From a marine group bacterium Sva0996 bin134 (GTDB lineage Bacteria > Actinomycetota > Acidimicrobiia > Acidimicrobiales > Bin134): a stretch of DNA of 64,000 nt. The position numbers and the translations under genes are program-made. The notes under the pieces are model-generated. The model was not told where the DNA came from. It saw only the letters and a list, made by a program, of their open reading frames with translations, and made no database searches. This document shows positions 58,906-64,000 of the stretch, piece by piece; position 1 is the first letter of the stretch; the number at the start of each line of letters is the position of its first letter. The stretch is from the NCBI GenBank assembly GCA_002239105.1, contig MPNQ01000009.1, positions 44,576 to 108,575 of the forward strand. Direction: 5' to 3'.

Positions 58906-61900
58906 CTAGGTGAGTGCGACCCAGGTGACAAGGTGGACGTCTTGGAGGCGGATTTCGGGGAGGGGGTCGGGGGGGATGTAGGGCTCTAGGCCGAGGGTTT
59001 GGATGACGGTAAGGATGTTGTGGGCTTGTTGGGCGGGGTCTTCTGTGCTGGTGATGGCGGTTTGGAAGGTTCGGATGGTGCGTTCGGGGTAGGGGGCGTT
59101 GATGGTGTCGATGGCGCGGTCGATCTCGTCTTGGGCAAGGTCGGGGGGCGGATGCTGGCGGATAATCTCGGCGGCGCGGTGGAGGCGGGGGGCGACTTTG
59201 GGTTGAAGGTTGGCCGGGTCGGACATGAAGTTCCACCCCTCGACGATGTGGGCTCGGGCTGTCTCCCAGGCGGGGAAGGCCCCTTGAATTGTGGCGTCAT
59301 CTAGTTGGCGGGGAGTTTCGAAGCCGGCTGGGGGGCGGGCTTTGTCTAGGCAGGCCAGGGTTTCGTCGATGACGGCTGTATCGGTGCCGGTTTCCACGAA
59401 GCGGAATATGGGCCTGGGGTGGTCACCGACGCGGGCGCAGAATATGTAGCCGGGGCGGCCATCGGGAGAGGACACGGCCATGCCTGAGCCGGAGCCCCAG
59501 GGGAGGGACTTGATCTGGTCGGCCAAGTCGGAGTTTTCCAACGCTTGGCGCAGCTCTTGACGGAATTGCTCGCCGGACAGCACTCCCCGGGCGGTTCCAC
59601 CTCGCTCGAAGAGCTCGGGGTTCTCGTTGCGGAGGCGCTCGATCTCCTCTCGGGTCTCTGTGAAGTTGATATCGGCTTGGGCGGCTTGGTTGGGCAGCAC
59701 ATCGCCAACGCCGATGCTGGCGGCGGCTTGGGCGATCTTGCGGTGCAGGCGCTCTTCGAGGCCGAGGAGGTCATCGAGGCGATCGTCGGGGAACACGCAG
59801 CGCAGGAACACCACGGAGTGGTGCGAGCCGATCCGGTCGATGCGGCCGTGGCGCTGCACTAGGCGCATCGGGTTCCAGGGCAGGTCGTAGTTGATAATGT
59901 GGCGGGCTTGCTGGAGGTTGACCCCCTCGGCCAACACGTCGGTCGTGACCACGATGTCGAAGCGGTCGTCGTCCGCGCCGGCAGGGGCGTCGGTGGTAAG
60001 GGGGGCGAACCCCCAAAGGACGCTCTCTTTGCTCTCGGTGCCGGAGGTCCCTGACAGCGATGCGATGCGGTCTCGATAGGGGGCCAGCCGGTCGTCGGTT
60101 GCGGTCATCTCCACCAGGTGCTCGTACACCCAGTCCACGGTGTCGGCGTAGTAGCTGAAGATGAGCGCCTTGCGGCGATTTCGGACATCGTCGGGACCGA
60201 TGCCCTGGGCTTCAGCCTCGGCGGCGATGTCGGCCAGCTCGTCTACCAGGGCGGCCAGGTTGGGGTCGTCTGAACGGGTGACGGTTCGGGCCTCGGCGGC
60301 AAACGACCTCAACAGGCCCCGGTCCCGGTCCACGTAGTCCCGCAGGCGGTCGACCTCGTATTGGGCGGCGTCATCGCTTACCCCGACAATGCCGTCTAGA
60401 AAGGTGTCGACCTGCTCTTCGTCCATCTCATCGGAGTCGGTGGCGATCCAGTCGGCCAGTGCTTCGCCAGTGGCCACCCGGCCATTGTCGAGCAGCGACA
60501 AGAAGGCATCGTGGCTCGCAGCCATCCGCTCGCAGGTCTCGGCGAAGGCATACGGCGACGACTCGAACCGCTTCAACAGCCCTGATCGCAACAGGCCGAC
60601 GAGCTGCTTCTCGTAAGCATCCTCTTCGTGGTCCAAGCGGAACTGTGATGGCGAGTAGCGGGCCATGGTGAGAACGCTGGGATCTTCGATACCAACATCA
60701 GGGTCAAGAGCGTGGGCAAACCGGTCGAAGAAGCCGGGCATCACGGCGTCGAGATTGTAGTCCACTTTGTGGACCCTGGGAGTGGGAAAGACGATCTGCT
60801 GATCCTGTCCGCCGACCTTGATGGTGTCGTTGGGGTAGAACCGCTTGACGAATGCCCTAGTGCGGCGCACTGCCACCGCGTCGAGCACGTCGAACAGGTG
60901 CTCGGGGGTGAGGTCGTCGGGGTTGCGTCCCATCGCTTCGGCGAAGTGGTCGCGCAGCGAGCGGATGCCGGCGTCGGCGAATACGGCGTCGTTGCGCAAG
61001 AAGTAGCCCAGCAGGTGGTACAGGTCCCACAGGCTGTTGTTCACCGGCGTGGCGGTGAGCATCACCAGCTTCTTGGGCGGCGAACCGGCCAGCAGCTGGC
61101 GCAGCGCGTGGGCCCGCTGGGTTCCGGGGTTGCGTAGGTTGTGGGCCTCGTCGATCACAACCATGGCGTACTCGTTGATGTCAGCCCTCAGCTTGACGGC
61201 AGTCTTGTGCTCGGGATTCAGGCGGCGGTCGGCCATAAGATCCTCGTACGACACGAGCTCCACCGCCAACAGATGCTCATGAACGAACGCCCGCCACGGC
61301 CCGTCTCTCAGCGTGGCCGGAGTTATCACCAACACCCGCTGACGGCGATCCTGCACCGCCTCACGGATCAACTCCCCGGCCAGAAAGGTCTTGCCCAAAC
61401 CGACTTCGTCGGCAATCAGCACTCCGTTGCGCTCATCCAAAATGCGCCGGGCTCGCCACAGCCCATCGGATTGGAACGAAGTGAGGTGGATCTGTGGCGC
61501 ACCCTCGGCGGCGGCCTCGGCCTCCAGTTCCTCGCCGTAGAACTCCCACAGCATCCGCAGGTAAACGAGTTGGGGAGCATGGGGCTCAAAGCGGGCCTCG
61601 AACAACGAGGCCAGGTCGTACTCCTCGGCTTCGTCCCACAGCTCCCCAAACCAGTCCTGCACCTGGCCCACAACATGGGGGGAGTAGTTGCCCAGATTCA
61701 GTTCCAGGTTGGTGGCCAGCCCGGCATAGGTAAAGTTGGACGACCCAGCCACCACCCCATGGGAGCGATCGCTTACCAAGAAGGCCTTGCCGTGCAAGAA
61801 CCGCCCTTCCAGGCGGCGTACCTGAACACTCTCCGAGCGCAGCCACTTCACCAGCCGACGGGTGGTGGCATCGACTTCAAGCGTGAAGCCGAGATGATCA

Positions 61901-62235
61901 CGCTCAGCGAGCAGATTGTGCTCGTGACCTTCCAGGGCCTGGCGCAACCGGGCGCGGGCCGCCCGCTGGGGATTGGCCGACTCGGAGCGCAATGCCCGCC
62001 GACGGCTCTCCGGTGGGGTCGGCTCCGCTCCCAGCAACAGCCGCACTCCGGTGACTTGATCCAGCGAATCAGCCAAGAGCGAATAGCCGCCCACGTTGAA
62101 ATAGGCAGTGGCAACATCCAAACAGGCCCCGCCCACAAACCCCGTCGCGGCATGGGAGATGAACCCGTTCAACGCCCCTGCCACCGTCTGCTGCCCCCGA
62201 TTGACAGCCAATTCGGGCTTCTCAACCCCGGTCAT
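58906..62235 (-). CDS. PLD-nuclease/SNF2-type helicase fusion
   Basis: 1109 residues. The N-terminal phospholipase-D-like nuclease domain has 'FLHGKAFLVSD' (HxK, 148-150) and 'GSSNFTYAGLA' (164-169). The superfamily 2 helicase begins with 'FQSDGLWRARRIL'; Walker A 'ADEVGLGKT' (275-283), 'VVIDEAHN' (DEAH 362-365), 'LTATPVNN'. The helicase C domain carries 'TDVLAEGVNLQQA' and 'QRHGRIDRIG'. The ~200-residue C-terminus is unassigned. The architecture resembles helicase components of restriction-type defence modules. It is divergent from the small-ORF/PIN pair, and a methyltransferase C-terminus lies 0.8 kb to the right. Confidence 0.9.
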   Translation of the reverse strand: MTGVEKPELAVNRGQQTVAGALNGFISHAATGFVGGACLDVATAYFNVGGYSLLADSLDQVTGVRLLLGAEPTPPESRRRALRSESANPQRAARARLRQALEGHEHNLLAERDHLGFTLEVDATTRRLVKWLRSESVQVRRLEGRFLHGKAFLVSDRSHGVVAGSSNFTYAGLATNLELNLGNYSPHVVGQVQDWFGELWDEAEEYDLASLFEARFEPHAPQLVYLRMLWEFYGEELEAEAAAEGAPQIHLTSFQSDGLWRARRILDERNGVLIADEVGLGKTFLAGELIREAVQDRRQRVLVITPATLRDGPWRAFVHEHLLAVELVSYEDLMADRRLNPEHKTAVKLRADINEYAMVVIDEAHNLRNPGTQRAHALRQLLAGSPPKKLVMLTATPVNNSLWDLYHLLGYFLRNDAVFADAGIRSLRDHFAEAMGRNPDDLTPEHLFDVLDAVAVRRTRAFVKRFYPNDTIKVGGQDQQIVFPTPRVHKVDYNLDAVMPGFFDRFAHALDPDVGIEDPSVLTMARYSPSQFRLDHEEDAYEKQLVGLLRSGLLKRFESSPYAFAETCERMAASHDAFLSLLDNGRVATGEALADWIATDSDEMDEEQVDTFLDGIVGVSDDAAQYEVDRLRDYVDRDRGLLRSFAAEARTVTRSDDPNLAALVDELADIAAEAEAQGIGPDDVRNRRKALIFSYYADTVDWVYEHLVEMTATDDRLAPYRDRIASLSGTSGTESKESVLWGFAPLTTDAPAGADDDRFDIVVTTDVLAEGVNLQQARHIINYDLPWNPMRLVQRHGRIDRIGSHHSVVFLRCVFPDDRLDDLLGLEERLHRKIAQAAASIGVGDVLPNQAAQADINFTETREEIERLRNENPELFERGGTARGVLSGEQFRQELRQALENSDLADQIKSLPWGSGSGMAVSSPDGRPGYIFCARVGDHPRPIFRFVETGTDTAVIDETLACLDKARPPAGFETPRQLDDATIQGAFPAWETARAHIVEGWNFMSDPANLQPKVAPRLHRAAEIIRQHPPPDLAQDEIDRAIDTINAPYPERTIRTFQTAITSTEDPAQQAHNILTVIQTLGLEPYIPPDPLPEIRLQDVHLVTWVALT

Positions 62236-62289
62236 TTCGTGACTCCGGGCCGCAGATTAAAAGGGGTTGCAATGGCATAAAAGATCAGT

Positions 62290-62574
62290 ATGATTGGCGG
62301 CGTGGATATTGCACGCGCTGCTGAGGCGGCAGAACCCCAACGCGGAAGTGGTCCGCGGCACACTCGGGAAGAGAGGTTGGCGGCCTTGGAGGGAATCCGG
62401 GGAATTGTCCCCGAGGGGAGCCTCACCTCCCAGTACATCGCCGAGCGGCAGGCCCTGAAAGACCTGTTCCCCGGCACTTTCGCCGACTTGGAACGCGACG
62501 GCATCATCAGACTGTGGAAACCCGCCATCAAACAGCCGAACAACCAGGCCGGCGAACGCGAACCTGAACGCTGA
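62290..62574 (+). CDS. Small protein upstream of PIN toxin, putative antitoxin
   Basis: 94 residues from ATG 62290 (GTG 62302 is an alternative). Basic/acidic helical segment 'RHTREERLAALEGIRGIVP' followed by 'LTSQYIAERQALKDLFPGTF' and a Gln/Asn-rich tail. No ribbon-helix-helix or HTH can be named. The call rests on size, the 2-bp gap to the PIN gene and same orientation, the usual VapB-VapC arrangement. Confidence 0.6.
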   Translation: MIGGVDIARAAEAAEPQRGSGPRHTREERLAALEGIRGIVPEGSLTSQYIAERQALKDLFPGTFADLERDGIIRLWKPAIKQPNNQAGEREPER

Positions 62575-62576
62575 GC

Positions 62577-63002
62577 TTGAACGATCCAGTAGTCCTCGAC
62601 GCGTGGCCAATCATGCGCTACGCGGAAAACAACCCCACGATTGTCGCTGAACTCAACCAGCTCATATCCAGCAGCAATCCACCAATTGTTTGCAGCATCA
62701 ACCTTGGTGAAGCTCATTATTCGCTGGCCCGACGGGATGGATTTGTGGAGGCCGACGACATGTGGGATCGGGTCTGTGGTTTCGCGGCTGTCGAACCGCC
62801 GACACTGGCGGTAACGCGTCGCGCCTCCCAATTGGTTGTCCGCAACCGCATTCCCTGGGCTGATGCCCATGCCGCGGCCACAGCTCTTGCGCACAACGCC
62901 GTGGTTTGGGCGGGAGACGAACACCTGAACAAGCCCGGCCCCTGGAAACGGCGGGATCTGCGCAAATTGGTCGTCAACCCCCGGAGTGGCCGCAAGAAAT
63001 AG
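62577..63002 (+). CDS. PIN-domain ribonuclease, VapC-like toxin
   Basis: 141 residues from TTG 62577, 2 bp after the upstream stop. Acidic PIN residues are in place: Asp in 'VVLDAWPIMRY', Glu in 'INLGEAHYSL', Asp in 'IPWADAHAAATA', and Asp in 'VVWAGDEHL'. The fold length is normal. Family members cleave tRNA or rRNA when free of antitoxin. The rare TTG start and tight coupling would limit toxin output relative to its partner. Confidence 0.85.
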   Translation: MNDPVVLDAWPIMRYAENNPTIVAELNQLISSSNPPIVCSINLGEAHYSLARRDGFVEADDMWDRVCGFAAVEPPTLAVTRRASQLVVRNRIPWADAHAAATALAHNAVVWAGDEHLNKPGPWKRRDLRKLVVNPRSGRKK

Positions 63003-63013
63003 TGGAGGGCCAC

Positions 63014-63754
63014 TCACCCTGTGAGCCTCCTGAAGTGGGTGAGAACGGCGGCGTGGCGGTCGGAATAGTCGACGGTTTCGCTGAAGGTTTCGTAGACCAC
63101 GGCCAAGTCGTCCTCATCGAGGCCATAGAGGAAGGCGACGCACGCGTCGAGCTCGCAGATGAGGTCTTGCTTGACGGCCTCATCGTTAGCCGACCCAGCC
63201 GGCACCCCTACCTCTGCCGCCCACTCCGCAAACCGCTCATCCACCGCGGCCAGTCGGCCAGCGATTTCGACGACGCGATCCCGGACTGGATGGCCTTCGC
63301 CGGGGTCGGGGATGGACAGCTGGTTGAATTGCCCAAACGACATGACCAATTCGATGGTGCGACGAGCCTGCCAATCACAGGGCATGGAGCTCAACACGCC
63401 CAGGACATACGCCTCGTCAACGACTGTTCCCTCGATCTGAAGCAGATAAGGCGCCTTGTGCACAATTACTCGATCCCCGGGGACAAGCGCTGCGATGAGT
63501 GTGCGTGTATTCGTGGGGTTTGTCACATCTCTGAATGCAATCCGAGGACGCCGGCATGGCAACGATTTCGGATCGTTGGCAATTTCTTCCTCCTGCTCGG
63601 CAAACGCCGACGACCGAGTCCGTCTTTGCGACAGGCGCTTCTTTTGAAGGTGGGCAATCATGTTTTCGGCATTGGCGCTGTCGTAGTAGACCCCGGTGTC
63701 TGGCACCCAGACGTTGAACGAAGTGCCCTTGTATACGGGCCATACAGCGCTCAT
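63014..63754 (-). CDS. C-terminal part of an Eco57I-type/N6-adenine DNA methyltransferase (restriction-modification)
   Basis: 246 residues. 'WPVYKGTSFNVWVPDTGVYY', 'RPRIAFRDVTNPTNTRTLIA' and 'APYLLQIEGTVVDEAYVLGV' match the target-recognition/C-terminal region of large Eco57I-like methyltransferases, which are usually ~1000 residues or more. No catalytic NPPY or AdoMet motif is present. ATG 63754 has no ribosome site and overlaps an upstream stop (ATGA), so it is either a translationally coupled split subunit or a truncated pseudogene. It is convergent with the PIN gene and near the PLD-helicase. Confidence 0.75.
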   Translation of the reverse strand: MSAVWPVYKGTSFNVWVPDTGVYYDSANAENMIAHLQKKRLSQRRTRSSAFAEQEEEIANDPKSLPCRRPRIAFRDVTNPTNTRTLIAALVPGDRVIVHKAPYLLQIEGTVVDEAYVLGVLSSMPCDWQARRTIELVMSFGQFNQLSIPDPGEGHPVRDRVVEIAGRLAAVDERFAEWAAEVGVPAGSANDEAVKQDLICELDACVAFLYGLDEDDLAVVYETFSETVDYSDRHAAVLTHFRRLTG

Positions 63755-63787
63755 GCCGATGGGTTCTGGGACTCTTGGGCCGCGACG

Positions 63788-63990
63788 CCGTCATCGTTCA
63801 TGAAGCGGCTCCAGTCGCGGGTTGCGTCGAACTCTCGTACTGGGCGGAAGCGCCATCGTCGTTCAAGAACTTCGCCCGATCGTGGGTAGCGTGGAATTCT
63901 GCGACCGGGCGGAAATGCCATCGTCGTTGAGGAACCGATGTCGGTCGGTGGTCGCGTTGAGATCGCCTTGTACTGGGCGGAAGCGCCATC
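63788..63990 (-). repeat. Degenerate ~65-bp tandem array at the contig end
   Basis: Three units start at 63788, 63853 and 63918 (65, 65, then 68 bp) with the start of a fourth at 63986. Read on the minus strand, each unit encodes a near-identical peptide, 'EF.AT.D..RF(M/L)NDDG', with mostly third-base differences. Successive units are in different frames because no unit is a multiple of three. The frames end at ATGA or TTGA overlaps with the next unit. The array sits directly upstream of the methyltransferase fragment. The last ten bases are all G and may be a sequencing artefact. Confidence 0.75.
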
Positions 63991-64000
63991 GGGGGGGGGG

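Noticed and set aside
58850..59236. Minus-strand 128-residue Pro/Arg-rich frame after the helicase
   Set aside because: It overlaps the helicase 3' end out of frame and has low-complexity composition.
61141..62280. Forward 379-residue open frame
   Set aside because: It lies antisense to the helicase, which has complete motifs; no family features.
63788..63990. CRISPR array (period ~65 bp fits)
   Set aside because: The whole unit is degenerate; there is no constant repeat alternating with unique spacers.

Overview
The window is GC-rich, densely coded DNA with many GTG starts and 1-8 bp start/stop overlaps. The left end is typical of an actinobacterium: ctaB/ctaA divergent pair, clpS followed by a DUF2017 gene, an SPFH/NfeD pair and a Glu-Asp-Phe tRNA cluster. 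The mix of acyl-CoA, amidohydrolase, SDR, P450 and branched-chain-amino-acid-type ABC transport genes suggests a heterotrophic member of the Actinomycetota, possibly class Acidimicrobiia. That placement is an inference from gene content only. The run of G at the extreme right looks like a contig end.

Layout. 1-4.3 kb: housekeeping (haem A synthesis, ClpS adaptor, DUF2017, NfeD/SPFH membrane pair, tRNA-Glu/Asp/Phe, terminator-like hairpin). 4.3-10.6 kb: small-molecule oxidation genes (2OG-Fe oxygenase, VOC protein, PhyH dioxygenase, ChbG/YdjC-like deacetylase, class II aldolase, ketopantoate-reductase-like enzyme, FMN 2-hydroxyacid oxidase). 10.7-16.8 kb: complete LivKHMGF-type importer 1, with a LivM about twice the usual length. 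17-24 kb: a lipoprotein of unknown function, an OYE-type flavoenzyme, an AT-richer Fic gene that looks foreign, an MFS transporter and an APH-type kinase. 24-29.4 kb: a six-gene leftward operon (ferredoxin, SDR, P450, DUF35, acyl-CoA ligase, thiolase-fold protein without the thiolase cysteine) that looks like a hydroxylation, CoA-activation and carbon-carbon cleavage route. 29.4-34.6 kb: SDRs, NTF2-like protein, two FAD dehydrogenases and a VOC protein. 34.6-39.9 kb: complete Liv importer 2 on the minus strand, divergent from a second P450 (40-41.2 kb).

41.2-43.4 kb holds a decayed DUF4143 ATPase beside an intact relative. 43.4-52.5 kb is a catabolic region with two amidohydrolases, SDRs, a cysteine-less CMD-fold protein, acyl-CoA dehydrogenase and enoyl-CoA hydratase. 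It also carries two paralogues of an unrecognised ~290-residue protein built from two tandem halves. 52.7-55.7 kb encodes a secreted seven-repeat Calx-beta protein with a duplicated cysteine motif. 55.8-58.8 kb holds an MscS channel, a HAD phosphatase and a second Fic protein.

58.9-64 kb looks like a defence or mobile module: a PLD-nuclease/SNF2-type helicase, a small ORF plus PIN-toxin pair, and the C-terminal part of an Eco57I-type DNA methyltransferase. The window ends in an unusual ~65-bp tandem array in which one short peptide is conserved while successive units are out of frame with each other. The strongest candidates for something undescribed are the two-halved paralogues, the terminal array next to the methyltransferase/helicase module, and the six-gene P450-aldolase-like operon.
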